DNA of 64,000 nt from Lagopus muta (lineage: Eukaryota; Chordata; Aves; Galliformes; Phasianidae): the NCBI RefSeq assembly GCF_023343835.1, contig NC_064435.1, positions 63,994,134 through 64,058,133 on the forward strand, written 5' to 3'. This document shows positions 46,234 through 58,309 of this stretch, in pieces. How positions within the stretch are numbered: position 1 is the stretch's first letter; each line of letters begins with the position of its first letter. Position numbers and translations under genes: made by a program. Below the pieces are notes generated by a model. It had not been told where the DNA came from. It saw only the letters and a list, made by a program, of their open reading frames with translations, and searched no databases.

Positions 46234-49200
46234 AAGTAAAAATCTTTTGTTAGGGCATTTGGACACAGCTGAGTTATCCAAGCCTTCTGCACCCTAAGGA
46301 TTTAATCCTGTTATACTTAGCATTTGCGAAGCAGATCATATGTACCATCTCATTTTGCACTGGGAAAGGAAGCAAGGATTTTAGGATGTTCTTCATTACT
46401 GAAACAAACATTACAAGTAGCTCTAGGTTTCTGGTGCTAGCCATGTAGAGACCATTATAACCATGTCAAATGGGGCAAGGGAGTTGGCGTAGGGGCTGAC
46501 AACAGAGGGAGCGACTCACAGTAATTGTATGCAAAAATGCCATATCACAGCAACAAAATCAGATGAGTAATCTGGTAGCTAGCCTTCAGGGAGCTGCCTG
46601 GCTGATCTCAGAGATCTAACTGCAGCAAAATGTCAATGTTTTCATACCTCTGACATTTCTTTAGCTTCAAGAGGCAATAGTGAATCCTCCTTGTCTACTT
46701 AATAAGAGATGACTATATCAGGAAAAGCAGATAACACTTCTTATCTTAAGAGACAATACTGAAAACAATCTTTTCTTACTGAATTTAAGAGTAACCAGCA
46801 TAGAAACCTGGCTAATTAACTAAAGCCATCAAACAATCCTTGAATAGATTTAGTTTCAAGTGAGAGTGAAATAGATTTAATGCCTAGGACTCATCCAAGC
46901 AGCTCTGGCAGGTCCTACCTTTTCTGCATCTCCAGAAAGGTTACGTTCAAGGAAAAGTTGTCTGTAATGCACAAAGCAGAATGAGGCAGCACTCAGGGCT
47001 TAGTAAGCTTACGACATCTCACAAGAGCGTGTAGGCCAGGTGACTGCTGCCATAAGCTGGCACAGCTCTGTTCTGCTCACAGCCTCATTTCCCTTCTAGG
47101 AAATGAGGCAAATAGAGACTGGTGAAAATAAGTGTGTCATGACATTTCTGAAGGGCAAAATGAGGAGACTGAGCTGCTTTGAAGTTACTTTCAGTTTTAT
47201 AGGTAACGATAATGATGCAGGTGTTCCTTTTAAAAAAAGGCAGATGCTCCTCTGCACACGGATGTACCAGTAGGACTATAAATATATATCATTTTCAGAC
47301 ATCTCCAGGGAGCAGCCTAACTCTTGTAAGAGCTCCAGTAGGCAGCAACCTCAGTATACAGCAGAGGCTGACACTGGAGATTTTCCTGCTCAGCCAGGAC
47401 AACTGTCCTTTAATCAGCACAAATTTAGTATGGCTACCAAAAGACAGCAATATTTGTTGCTTGAAGAAAAGCACTGTGGGACTGAGGGGAGTATGGAAGA
47501 ACCTGGGCGTATCGGTGGTTGTATGGGACCATTCCACTTCATCAAGAAGTGCTTGGTTACTCTGCTGCTGCTTTGTTGAGGTAATGGGATATTTGACCAC
47601 TTTGGCCATTATGAGAGTACAAGGTGACCCTTGCCACTGCCCTGCTCAAGGCATAATGAAAAACATGAGGCACTTCCAAATCTGTTTCTGGGTTTCTGCA
47701 GTCTGGCAAAAGACACTTTGCCAAAGGTGACCAACCAAGTCCCAGGGCCAAAGCAACGTTGCTGAGTCAGCACATGGCTGTATTATAACTGAAAGGTAGC
47801 ACTTGATGTATCTGAGGTATTAGCACATGTGCCTGCATCTGTCAGTTTAGTCAGCATCGGCTGGGCAAGGATGATTGAATCAGAGGAGAAATTATCAAAA
47901 CTTCTGAGAAATGCAAAGAAATAGGGGCTTGATGAGCAAATGACTCCATAACCCCTTCAGGTCTAGTAACAACAACAATATCTATCCTTGGCAACTCCAT
48001 GGCTGTCCCACAGAACTGCTTCATGGTCTGAGAGAAATGCTGCTTCACGCTGGCAAAACTCTGTCAGATGGTGATATTTTCCTTGCCTGGGGTTAGGTTT
48101 CTTAGCTGGCAGACTGCACCATGTGGGAGGATCAGGCGGGCTTCACGCCTGTCCCATATGCTGCTCTTCCTCTGTAATGACACAGGTTTGCAAGTCTGGT
48201 TGAAACTAAGTGAACAGCAAAACAACAACCCTTATCCTGCTGACATGTATTTATTTTCAGGTAGATGCCATGCTTATTTGTGAAGTTTTCCTGGTACTGC
48301 CAATCTTCAAGGCCTTCTCTGGTCCTGTTTGTTTTCCTCTTGCTCTCTCTATATGTCTGCATTGCCCTTGCAACACAAGTCCATCCAGACTTTAGGCACC
48401 TCTTCATTTTTTGCACCCCACTTTGAAATGCATTGTCGTCTTCAGCTCCTTTTGAGACCCCAGGAAATTTCTGAGAATAAATATTTGCCTGTCTTCTTAT
48501 TGCTCACAGTCAGAAATTCAAATATTTGGGAAGCCAAGAGAGTGTGTTTCTACAAAGGTAGAAATAGAAGTGCGCAGTTCACTCTAAATGAAAATGTGAG
48601 CAGCAAAATAGACTAAATTAATCTTTTTCTCAAAGATAACTTTTAATGAGGCAGGAGTTCTCTGCAAGTTGAAATGTTTTTGCTGTTCTTCTAAAAAATT
48701 CAAATAGAAGAATAAATTACATTTTGTATAACTTTCTCTTTAATGTGATTGAATGGGGATGTTTTTAATTAAGACAAATCTCTATGTTGATAGTCTTGAT
48801 TAAAGGGGCTTTTAAATAGTTTATCTGCCTGGCTACTTTCCTTCCTAAAGCTCTGAAGAGGAAGATATCTTTCATGTTGAATTTAAATGCTTATTATCCC
48901 TTTGAACTCTGCCAGTACACTTATTTGAAATATTATTCTTCCCTTCTAGCCTGTGGTGTCAGCTCACCAAGAGGTTTTAGTAATGCCACTCTCTGGGGAA
49001 CATTGCTGGCTTAGCTGAGCCCTGAACAAACAGGTGGGGGTAATATTTCAAAGACTGCTGTGATCTGCTGTCTCATTTCTGTGCCAGCCCTGTAATAGGG
49101 ACTCATGACATCTTATGGTTCTAGCACCAGAAACAATGGAGCTTTGGTTTTGTCTGTGGGCCTTGTGTTACAATAACGCTAATAGCTTATAAGTAGTGAT

Positions 49201-51087
49201 CTTTGCTCAAGGCATTCCCACTGCGGTTAGCAGGGAGCAGGAGTAATCTGGGCGGAAGGGAGATGGGATGGGCAGGTTCACAGAAAATCACTTTAGATGC
49301 GGTACGAATCAATAGAAATGTTTCTTACAAAGCCTCCCAGTATTTTTTTTCTAATGATGGATATCGCAAGTGTTTTCTGAGCAACTGGAGTCCTCTTCAG
49401 TGTACAGACCAGTGTACAAGTGCACTCGTGTTCTTTCCTTTATACTCATCTGCAACACATTCCAGGCATCTGCCAATTTCAAGTATGGCAAGAAGCTCAC
49501 CTGAAGGTTACACAGCTGGGCATGCATGAACTGCAGGCACCTGCATCTACTAGGAAACCAGCATGCTTGCTCACTTGTGCCAGAGAAAAAAATGAATCCA
49601 GTCAGTGCTTATGAATGATGCAGTCCTCTGTGGCTGAAACATTGCCCTCCCATCCAACAGTGGAAACTGTTGGGGCAGATGCATAAGCAGGAGCTGTCAT
49701 GAATAAATGGGAATTCTTATTCAGAAGGGCATGAAGCTAAAGTTTAATTTCCTTCTGCAGCACACCTGGGGTCAGAAGCAAGCAGCAGGTGAGCTGCTGG
49801 TTGTTGAAGCTATGCACAGTGAGGGGAAGAACTTCTGCCTCCAGTAATCCCAGTAACAAGAAGAGGGTGGGCCTGTGAGGGAGTCTCAGCCAATTCTGAA
49901 GAGCAGTTTTGATTTAAGAAGGGCTTACAGGAGCACCAGGCTCTGCTCAGGCCTTCTTCCAGCCTCCTATGAAACCTCCCAGCATGGGGAAAACTGGAAG
50001 GGGAGAAGCATGAGGAAATCATGTCTCTGATGGCAGAGGACAACAGTGAAGGAAAGGGGGGAAATGATGTGAAGGTCAACTGTTCAAACAAAAGAACAAG
50101 GAAGCACTGTGAATGTTTGGTCTTGTAATTCTGCCTTGTGCCTTGTTAAGCCGGCAGTCGTTGACTTAGCCTGTACTGTCCCTGTGTCTCTTGGGCCTGT
50201 GGCCAGCTGTATCACTAAATGTTTCATTTGCGACCTTTGAATAGTATTTATTTTCAAAATGAAGTAGGATGGTAGTCTGTATGGGGGAAAAAAACAACAT
50301 TATAGTGCTGTGGAAGAGCTCCCTCATGTCCCTGAAGCTGAAATATCAACACTGCATCCCAAGCCTACACAGGTCTCCTGTAAATTGCTACGGGGTCCCT
50401 CCATTAGCACAATTAGAACTATAAAGTAGAATTATCTTCTATTAAGAAGTAGGCCTTTGCTTAGCCATAGTTCTGAAGATCTTTGTGTGTCAAGTTTTTC
50501 AAAATGGTTAAATATGCTTTTGACAGTTGCCCCAAAAGTAGAACTCCAAAAAAAAAAAAAAAGACAAGATAAAAATAAACACCGATCAACTCTTTCATTT
50601 ATTGCAAGCTGTCAAAGGGGACAGGTTCAGTGGAAAAATGAATGTGTGACTGTGTCATTAGGAGTTGAGTCACCATACATGCGCAGGTAGCTGGGCGGAG
50701 TGGCTGGAATGACTGTTGCTAACCTCAGCTTCAGCATGGCCTGGCTGTCAGGAAAAAGTTTCTCAGAAGCAGGAGTTTCTTGTTTTCTGAAACCTCTTTT
50801 CAAACTGGCAATGAAAAGCCAGAATTCTCTGAACAAAGAGAAGTGAAGTATCAAAACTCAATTTTCTGGTGATAACTCTTTGGATAAGAGCAACCTGTAT
50901 GTACGTATATGAATATAACAGTCTTCTGCTGTAAGTTTGAGGAAAAAGTTAAGATCAAACAAAAACTCTGGTTTCCTGAAGAGAATTTTAAAAAGACACA
51001 CTTTTCTTGACATTTGCTGGAAAATACTGTCGATATTGGTACTTTCCTACAAATACAGGTTTTTATAAGTCTGAGGTTTCTTTCATG
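46234..51087. other. Intergenic, no recognised feature
   Basis: Unique sequence without recognisable repeats, RNA genes or splice-bounded exons. An open frame of 172 codons (47212-47730, + strand) has no domain-like features and is probably chance. Confidence 0.6.
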
Positions 51088-51280
51088 CTGTGTGGTTGGG
51101 CACTGGAGCAGGTTCCCCAGAACACATGCCATGGCACTGAGCTTGCTGGAGTTCAAGAAACATCTGGATAATGCTCTCAGACATATGATCTGATTTTTTT
51201 TTTTTTTGTGTTGTCCTGTGTGGAGCCAGGAGTTGTACTTGATGATCCTTGTGCATCCCTTCCAACTGTACTGCTTTGCA
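51088..51280 (+). repeat. CR1 LINE 3' fragment, + orientation
   Basis: It shows TTGGGCACTGGAGCAGGTTC, GCTTGCTGGAGTTCAAGAAA, CATCTGGATAATGCTCTCAG, then a T-run inside the element and GAGCCAGGAGTTGTACTTGA, GATCCTTGTGCATCCCTTCC. The sequence is the CR1 3' UTR of the same subfamily as the copy at 57250-57436. Confidence 0.85.
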
Positions 51281-52252
51281 AGTGTGACTTCCACATCTCT
51301 CTTGCTCCATCCTAGAGGGAATATAATGGCGTCTGCTCCTTACCTAACACCGTGTTGCTTGCATTCTGCACAGTTTAAGTCATTGCACCTCCTCAGCCTG
51401 TCATGCACTGTTCTCTTGGGATTTTTTTTCTTCAGCATGTGGCTGGCACTTGAAAGGACTAATGGCATGCACAAACTCATCTCTCCTGGGGATGTCTAGA
51501 AGAAAACTGAGATGGCAGATTTACAGTGTCTACAGATGGCGTCAGCAGCAGACACCAGCTCCTCTGCTTTTTCTGTTTAGTTTCAGGTTTCCGCCTTTCT
51601 GCAGTAGGTGGAAGGACTTTGTCCCAGCAGTACCTGGGGTCCGGGAGGCTGCAGGGTGCTGGCAAGAGAATGCTGCTGCTACCAGTGAGAAGTACTGAGC
51701 AAACCTAAGCCTTTTTGCCACCTGCTGCTCCATTTAGTGTGGTGCTGGCATATGCAAATATTTTCAAGGGCATTGGGAGAGCTAAGCACACATGCAGGGA
51801 AACAGAATGGCAGAGCGGAAGAATTTTTTTTTTTCTCTGAGTACCAGATTGACGTCTGGATTTTTTCCCACTGTTTCCCTTTCCCGCTGATGAACTCTGG
51901 TTTCAGTAAATGCTGTAAAGATTATTTTCCTGTCTTAAATCAGCATAGCAACAGCATCAGAACAAAACTCAAAGCATCAAGTTAGCAACATCCTGAAAGG
52001 GCTTCAGAATTCATCATATGCTGTCATTTATTTGAAGTATAAGGGAGGGGGTTCTGCATGGAGTGCACTCTAGGCTGTTGGCAACCTTTGCTCTGTGCAC
52101 ATGTTGGCTGGCAAATGAAGACAAGTCAGTTAAATACCCATTCTTTAATTAGGTTTATCCCTGTAAGCAAGAAAAACATTGAAGTAACCTGAGGATATGT
52201 TACATAGCTGCAAAATAGAAACATGAAGACATAAGTTTGTTATTTCACTACA
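51281..52252. other. Intergenic, no recognised feature
   Basis: Unique sequence with T-rich runs (near 51421 and 51824); nothing else supported. Confidence 0.6.
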
Positions 52253-52726
52253 AGAAAGGCTCTTGAGGCCCTGGAGCGTGTCCAGGGAAGGGCAGTGACA
52301 CTGTGAAGAGTCTGGAAAACAAGTTTTATGGTGAGAGGCTGAGGGACTGGGATTGTTCAGTCAAGAGAAGAGGAGGCTCAGGGAGACATTACTGATCTCT
52401 ACAGTGTCCACAGACAGGAGGTTGTAGTGAGATGAGATTGCCCTCTTCTCCCAGGTACCCGTGACAGGAAGAGAGGGAATGACCTCAAGTTGCACAAGGG
52501 GGCGGTTTAGGTTGGGTATTAGGAAAGATTTATTCTCAGAAAGTGCAGTGAGGCATTGGAACAGGCTGCCCAGGGAAGTGGTGGAGTCACTGTCCATGAA
52601 GGTGTTCAAGAAATGTGCGAGTGTGGCACTGAGGGACATGGTTAGTAGGCATGGTAGGATGGGTTGGTGGTTGGACTGGATGATCTCAGAGGTCATTTCC
52701 AGCCTTAAAGTCTCTGTGATTCTATT
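52253..52726 (+). repeat. CR1 LINE, about 0.47 kb, + orientation
   Basis: This is the fullest + strand CR1 in the window. It runs from the ORF2 region (CTGGAGCGTGTCCAGGGAAG, GAGGCTGAGGGACTGGGATT, GGAGGCTCAGGGAGACATTA) through CAGGCTGCCCAGGGAAGTGG and GTTGGACTGGATGATCTCAG to the tail CTCTGTGATTCTAT. The reading frame near 52461-52748 retains part of the ORF2 C-terminus (HWNRLPREVVES) but is fragmentary. Confidence 0.92.
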
Positions 52727-53614
52727 ATTTATTTCTGGTGTTGCATAAAGACCTTAACAAGAAAATACCAGCCATTTATCCTTCTTTGGTTAGTAGAAGC
52801 AAGAGGAGTAACTGGTACTTCTAGATCCTTTCCAAAGGACGCAAATTATCTGCTAACAACCCCTGAATGCGATGTGTTTGCCCACACACTGACTGGCTCA
52901 TGTATTTTATAAAATAGTCCTGTACTCTGATATCTTTGAGGAAATATCCCATTCTGACCTCTTTGGCACTGCGAGAAGTATAACTGCAATTGGCTAGTTT
53001 AAACCAATAACAAGTAAAATATTAATGTGTCTTTTTTACATTATTTGCAGACATTTCATGCTCTTCAAGGCTCTACTGGTAGCAGACCTTTGGGACAGAT
53101 CACAGTGAGGTAAATGGCTTTATGCTGGGTTCACTCCTGCATCCAAGGTTCCAGGTCTCCCACACACCTCACGGATGTCAGCACAATCTGCACTGAGGCT
53201 TCTGAGAGGCTCCATTCGCCTCCTATTCTTTGATACCAAATGTCTTGGCTGCAACTGATTTTTCTCCTTGTTTTAAGCAGCAACAAAGGTGCAGGTCGCT
53301 CTGAAGTCAGCAATCGCTCTATACCCATCTCTCTGACTTCTATATGAGCACAGGTAATGAGCACAGATGTGCCTTTCAATAACGGCATGCAGAGAGTGCT
53401 GTTTCAGACAAAAGTGAGGATTTACAATGTAATTTCCTGTCAGTGCTATGCAGTTGGCCCTACTACCTGAGAAAGCCTTTATTTTCCTACTAGTTATATG
53501 CAGAGGGCTCTGAATCTTTCCACCCTAAAATCGTTCCTCATCTCTCTGTGTGTATGTCGTGCTCCCTCTGTTGCTGATGGCTCCCACTAATGCTTTACAC
53601 ACGTTCAGTGGGTG
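52727..53614. other. Intergenic, one exon-like segment
   Basis: Mostly featureless. A splice-bounded segment of 59 bases occurs at 53051-53109: acceptor ...TTTTTTACATTATTTGCAG, donor GAG|GTAAAT. It could be a noncoding exon or a chance pair of sites. Confidence 0.5.
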
Positions 53615-53945
53615 AGCGCGGAAAGTAGGCTGGAAGGGACCCTGTAGCTGTCGTACTGCTGCAGACCTGGGGGTCCCGAGTTCGTGGCGGCTCGGGCAGG
53701 GTCCCCGTCCTCTCTGAAAGGAGGGGACAGCCCAGCAGCACCAGCGGCGGGCCCGAGCGGGGGGCAGCGCTCGACCTGCGGTGCCGTGGCGCCCCTCGGC
53801 GGCCCGATGCCGCTACTGCCCGCATCCTTCAAAAGGCGACGGAGGCGATTTTCTCGGGGAAGCCCCAGGCAGGACACGTTGAGGCCGTGATTCCCCCTAC
53901 GTTACCGAGGCCGTGCCCCGGCATCTTTGGGAGAGAGAAAGCAGC
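53615..53945. promoter_or_regulatory. Isolated CpG island, about 5.9 kb upstream of the FRRS1L ATG
   Basis: About 330 bases dense in CpG (GAGCGCGG, GTGGCGGCTCGG, AGCGGCGGGCCCGAGCGG, GGCGCCCCTCGGCGGCCCG, GGCGACGGAGGCG) sit inside CpG-poor flanks. No CR1 or other repeat is recognised in it. Unmethylated CpG islands in vertebrates usually mark promoters, so this could start a noncoding or alternative upstream FRRS1L transcript. No open frame with clear protein character was found. Confidence 0.6.
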
Positions 53946-54300
53946 TGGTCCCGGGATTTCATCCCTGGGTTGTCTGAAGCAGATGTCCCTTCCTGAGGCT
54001 TTTGCTGGAACGGGTGCAATGCGAACGTGTTACCCTTGTTTGAAGCTGCCCCAGCTTCCACAGGCAGGAAACAGCAGAGAAGCAAACTAAGAGTTCTTTT
54101 CTCCTGCCTGCTTACGCCCACTTTGAAGACAAGGGTATTATCATTATTGTTAATTATTATTTCTTTGACTATTGCTCTTATTTAGGCTCTGAACTGTCAG
54201 GGAAAGACTGTTCTCCAGCACACAGAACTTTTAAAAGAAACTTTTCCTGCAGTTATCTGGATGGAGTCTCAGGAGGAAATGGGGATTTTTTTTTTTTTTT
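53946..54300. other. Intergenic sequence beside the CpG island
   Basis: GC content falls quickly to AT-rich sequence with TTATTATCATTATTG-like stretches and a T-run at about 54287-54302. No gene seen. Confidence 0.6.
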
Positions 54301-54590
54301 TGTTAATTCTTATTTCTGAGTTCCTAACTAATTAGTATGAAATGACATTGTCACACATGGAATTAATTGAATTCTGCCAGTACTGCTTAAACTCCTTAAA
54401 ACATTCCTACCTAAATGAGCTCTTTGCTAATACAAGCTGAATTTTCAGCTCTCTGGGCCAATTTTTGCACAATAAGTAAATGTATTTCTGCATGGGGAGG
54501 CCTCAGTGCAATGGCCTCTATTGCGAGTTCTAATAAAAGGCTGCTCTGTTTTGGCTCCTTATTAGAATAATGCTATAAATAGCCTTTTGT
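54301..54590. promoter_or_regulatory. Candidate enhancer with homeodomain and MEF2-type sites
   Basis: The block contains GTTAATTC, CTAACTAATTAGTATG (TAATTAG homeodomain core), TGACATTGTCA (TGACA/TGTCA pair, TALE-type), GGAATTAATTGAATTC and, at 54573-54582, CTATAAATAG. The last is an exact MEF2 consensus (YTAWWWWTAR) but also TATA-like. No repeat is recognised. The role is inferred from motif density only. Confidence 0.3.
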
Positions 54591-56454
54591 AGCAAGGACT
54601 TTATAAAAATGGGGATATTTTTGCTCTAACACCTCCTGGTGCACATTGTGCCACCATCTGGCAGATCTGGCTTCCAGGGCAGCTCTACCTCCCAGCACTT
54701 CATTCATGCTGGGGTGGCATGGAGTGCCAGAGAGGTAAAAATACACAACTTCAGAGAAAAGAAATGACTGTCTGATGTAAACAAGCACACGCATACACAC
54801 ACCACACACAAAACCTGCACCATTTCCATATGCTTTGGGAAGGCTCCGTAGTGCTTGCTGAAGCAAAACTCATGCTGATTTAGTGACTAAAACTGCAGGG
54901 CTTAGTCTTCAGATTGAAGCATGCTATGCTTTCAAAACAGAACTCAGAGACACTGCTTTTTTCCCACATTAGATTAATTTTACAGAAAGAGTGTTGTTGT
55001 GAGCAGTATGGGCTGCAGAAGCATGATGGCCGTTGGATCAAGACCAGATATGTAATTCCATGTAGGCAGGAAAAGCAACGTTTACCAGTGCTAAGCAAAA
55101 GATGATCTAATGATCTAAAGCAGTTTTTATTTGGATGGTAACATACTGAGAGTCAGCATTTTCTTGTCTTTTTCCAAAAGATGTGAAGCAGTACCATGCC
55201 TCCAAAAGCCTTATACATCCCTTGCCTAGCAGCTTTCTGAAATCCCACACATCTTTTCCTTCGCTAGGTTTCTTTGTTTTTCTAAGATGACCACTGTTTT
55301 TCTCACAGAAGATGTTCTTAATTGTCACCCAACATTTTTTCCTTCAACAAAACTCTTGAAAAATCTCTGACTGCAAGATATTCCTAGTATATTTTCTTTC
55401 ATATCTAAGTCACTAACACAACTACCGTGTTTTGTACTCATGGGTCATTAACTACAGCATGGTAGTTCTTCTCAAAGCAATCAAGGTGACTGCTTAATTT
55501 CTATAATTTGTATTGCTGTTTAATTAAGGGAAACCTAAGATAACTTACTGGCAGGGCAAATACATATACCACATTGAACAAGTTTGCAGTAAGGGTTTGA
55601 GGAAACAGCATATGGATTACAAATTCCAGTTGAGATTATTGCAGAGTTATTGCAAGAATGCTGTTGTTTTATTAGCATTGGTGGATACCTACTGAGTTTT
55701 TGACATGTCGACTTGATGGAAATAGACAGGAGCATTAAAGTTTAAGGAGCTTTTCTTGAGGCATAGATATGTTGAGGAAGAAGCTGTAAAAACTTGACCG
55801 TATTCTGGTTTTGGGAGCACACCAGAAACAGTAATAAGCTGCCACGAGCTGAGTAAGGAAGCTGAGCCTTTTAAAAGAGGACAATTAAATGGAGAAAATC
55901 CATTAGATTATGGATAGAAGAAGGCAAGCAATAGTTGCTTCTTCTGGTGCAGGATCCCGTGTGCCTGACCACAGAAGCAGAGGGGAAATCTGTTTCAGAT
56001 GAGTGATCCCAAAAGAATGAGCACAGAGGACACGCATTAGAGGTTTCAGTGGATTCAAACTCTGCCAGCATTGCTGGCCTTTCCACAGCCCTCTCCCCAT
56101 GTCAGGTTGTTAAACGACAAGAGGGTTTTACCTCCCAGTCCCCTCAGTACAGAGCTACAGTCACTCCTGAACAACAAAAAAACTGGAGATTGAAACAAGA
56201 TTTATTTTTGCATCTGTTATCTAACGCATAACTCAGGCATGTCCTACCTGAGGCCTATGTCACATGCAGCCTGGCGTGGTTTCCAGTGTGTCCCACTACC
56301 TGCCCTGCACCATCACCGCAGTTTAGCTCTGTCCCACCAAGCGGCTTGGCCTGGCCCCTCAGCATCAACTGAACATCTGTGTGCTATTAAACCTGACAGA
56401 GCTGAAACCAGAGCATGGAGTGCTCTGCATGGAGAGCACCTTCCCACCAATATT
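54591..56454. other. Intergenic, no recognised feature
   Basis: Unique sequence without repeats, exons or RNA genes that I can support. The left end of the adjacent mariner relic may extend into the last 200 bases. Confidence 0.55.
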
Positions 56455-56880
56455 TCATTACATGTTGTTGCTGTGTGACAGATGGCAGCAGAGGAGCAGT
56501 CTAACAAAATGGCATCTGACATGGAAGTGCAGGTGGAGCAAAGGTCATCACTGAATCCCTCTATGTGGAAAAAATTGCACCCACTGAGATTCACTGACGC
56601 CTGCTCAATGTTTGTAGAGACCAACAGAGGCAAAAGGTGGTGTTTCAGAAGTGGTAACAGTGACAGTGAGTCACCTCCAGCAGTACAGATTTTTACAAGC
56701 ATAGCATTCAGACTCTTGTTCACTGCTGGCAAAAATGCAGAGTTAATGGTGATGACTATGCTGAAAAAATAGTGTTTTGTAGCTAAGAATGTGCTCTATT
56801 AAATGGTGTTAATGTGCTGTATGTATTTGTTATCATTGCCATGGAAATAGATAGGAGACATTACTTTCACTGCAACCTAT
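56455..56880 (+). mobile_element. Decayed, internally deleted mariner-like element (Galluhop type)
   Basis: The segment has GACAGATGGCAGCAGAGGAG, then an N-terminal transposase-like start (MASDMEVQVEQR, in frame from 56482). After a jump comes a C-terminal mariner-like peptide in another frame (56712-56783: TLVHCWQKCRVNGDDYAEK), ending at TAA 56784. The region between lacks the catalytic DDD core, so it is nonautonomous and dead. The right end (GGAAATAGATAGGAGACATT, ACTTTCACTGCAACCTA, about 56842-56879) resembles the terminal inverted repeat of avian mariners. The matching left terminal repeat was not found, so the left boundary is uncertain. The family call is from memory. Confidence 0.65.
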
Positions 56881-57249
56881 GTATATGCAGTCCAAGACAA
56901 TTCCTTTTCCTTTAGTGTGGCCCAGGCAAGGCAAAAGGTTGGACACTCACACCGTAACTTATTCCTGAAGCTTTCATTTCTAGTCCAAACAGCCCCAAAT
57001 GAATGAACATGAATGAACAGGGGAAAAGTATATTTTGAGCAATATGCAGAATCAAGAGACTAGCCTCCAGGGATGAGTGAGAAAAATCCCAACCTCCAGT
57101 TCTGGGAATGGATGGCTAGATTGAGCACCAGCAAACAAAGAAATTGTCCAGGATAGTGTGAATAAATCATAGAGGCATTTTGGCTACTGGATCTCCCTGA
57201 AGCAGAAGATAATAGCTTTAGAAGCACTGGAAATCACCAGACCTCTGAC
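56881..57249. other. Intergenic, no recognised feature
   Basis: Unique sequence between the mariner relic and a CR1. It includes a small tandem repeat AATGAATGAACATGAATGAAC near 56999-57019. Confidence 0.6.
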
Positions 57250-57436
57250 TCCCACTGTTGCCACTGGAAAAGGCTCCCCAGGGCAGAGGTCATGGCCCCA
57301 AGCCGCTGTAGTTTAAGGAGTGTTTGGACCGTGCTCTCAGATGTAGGGTTTGATTTTGGGTGGTCATGTTGGAACCAGGAGTTTGACTTAACAATCCCTG
57401 TGTGTCCCTTCCAACTCAGGATATGAGTCTGTGGCT
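57250..57436 (+). repeat. CR1 LINE 3' fragment, + orientation
   Basis: It shows GGCTCCCCAGGGCAGAGGTC, TAGTTTAAGGAGTGTTTGGA, GTGCTCTCAGATGTAGGGTT, GGAACCAGGAGTTTGACTTA and ATCCCTGTGTGTCCCTTCCA. This is the CR1 3' UTR of the same subfamily as 51088-51280. The tail is GGATATGAGTCTGTGG. Confidence 0.85.
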
Positions 57437-57596
57437 CCATGCTGAAGGACCACAGCGCCTTCTAGCATGTAGTTCATATATAATGTGTCATTTGTATGTC
57501 CCACCCAGGAAAGGTGTCACCAAGTTGTGCAAGCCACAAAGTACAGCACATCAAAAGTTTGAGCATTCAAGGATTAACACTGCTCATGAAACTAGT

Positions 57597-58010
57597 TTCA
57601 TAGAATCACAGAATGGCTTAGGTTGGAAGGGATCTTAAAGACCATGTAGTTCCAACTCTGCTGCAATGGACAGGGTTGATACCCAACAAACCAGGGTGCC
57701 CAGGACCCCATCCAACCTAGACTTGAATGCTTCCAGTTAGGGTATCTACTGCTTCTCTTGGCAACTTGTTCCAGCGTCCCATTACACCACGTAAAGAATT
57801 TCTTCATATGATCTGACATACATCTCACCTCTTTTAGTTTAAAGCCACTCCCCCTTATCCTTTCACAGTCAGACCACGTAAGAAGTTGGTCTCCCTCTTG
57901 ATTATAAGTTCCCTTCAAGTACTGGAAGGACACAATGAGGTCTCCCCAGAGCCTTCTCCAGGCTGAACAAGCCCAACTCCCTCAGCCTTTCTTTATAGCA
58001 CAGGGCCCCA
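57597..58010 (-). repeat. CR1 LINE, - orientation
   Basis: On the + strand it begins with the reversed 3' tail TTCATAGAATCACAGAATGG then CTTAGGTTGGAAGGGATCTT. It continues through the reversed ORF2 C-terminal region (CACTCCCCCTTATCCTTTCA, CCTTCTCCAGGCTGAACAAG, CCTCAGCCTTTCTTTATAGC). The preserved 3' tail suggests a younger insertion than most copies here. The 5' edge is approximate. Confidence 0.92.
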
Positions 58011-58309
58011 GACCTGGGCTACTACTTGCCAGACTCCACCTCGCCACAGAGCCACAAACTCTTGCTAATAATTTTTGGTTGGCAGCCTTAACTACTCAAT
58101 TACATTGGGATCTTCCCTGCAGAAGTGCTGCCACACAGGCATTGCTGTTAGTTGCACTGTGGATTCTCCTGTTTGCTGCAAATGCCACTATACTCTTCTC
58201 TGTGAAATAATGAGGGTCCTCATAAGTGCTCCAGCAGTCGAACTATGGCACTGCTTTCTACAAGCAAGCCGTTTTGGTAACAGGGACAATGCTTAGGTGA
58301 GGTTTTAGG
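58011..58309. other. Intergenic spacer
   Basis: No recognised feature between the CR1 and the purine repeat. Confidence 0.6.

Noticed and set aside
47212..47730. 172-codon + strand open frame in the intergenic region
   Set aside because: No recognisable domain, signal or splice structure, and Cys/Trp-rich random-like composition. Probably chance.
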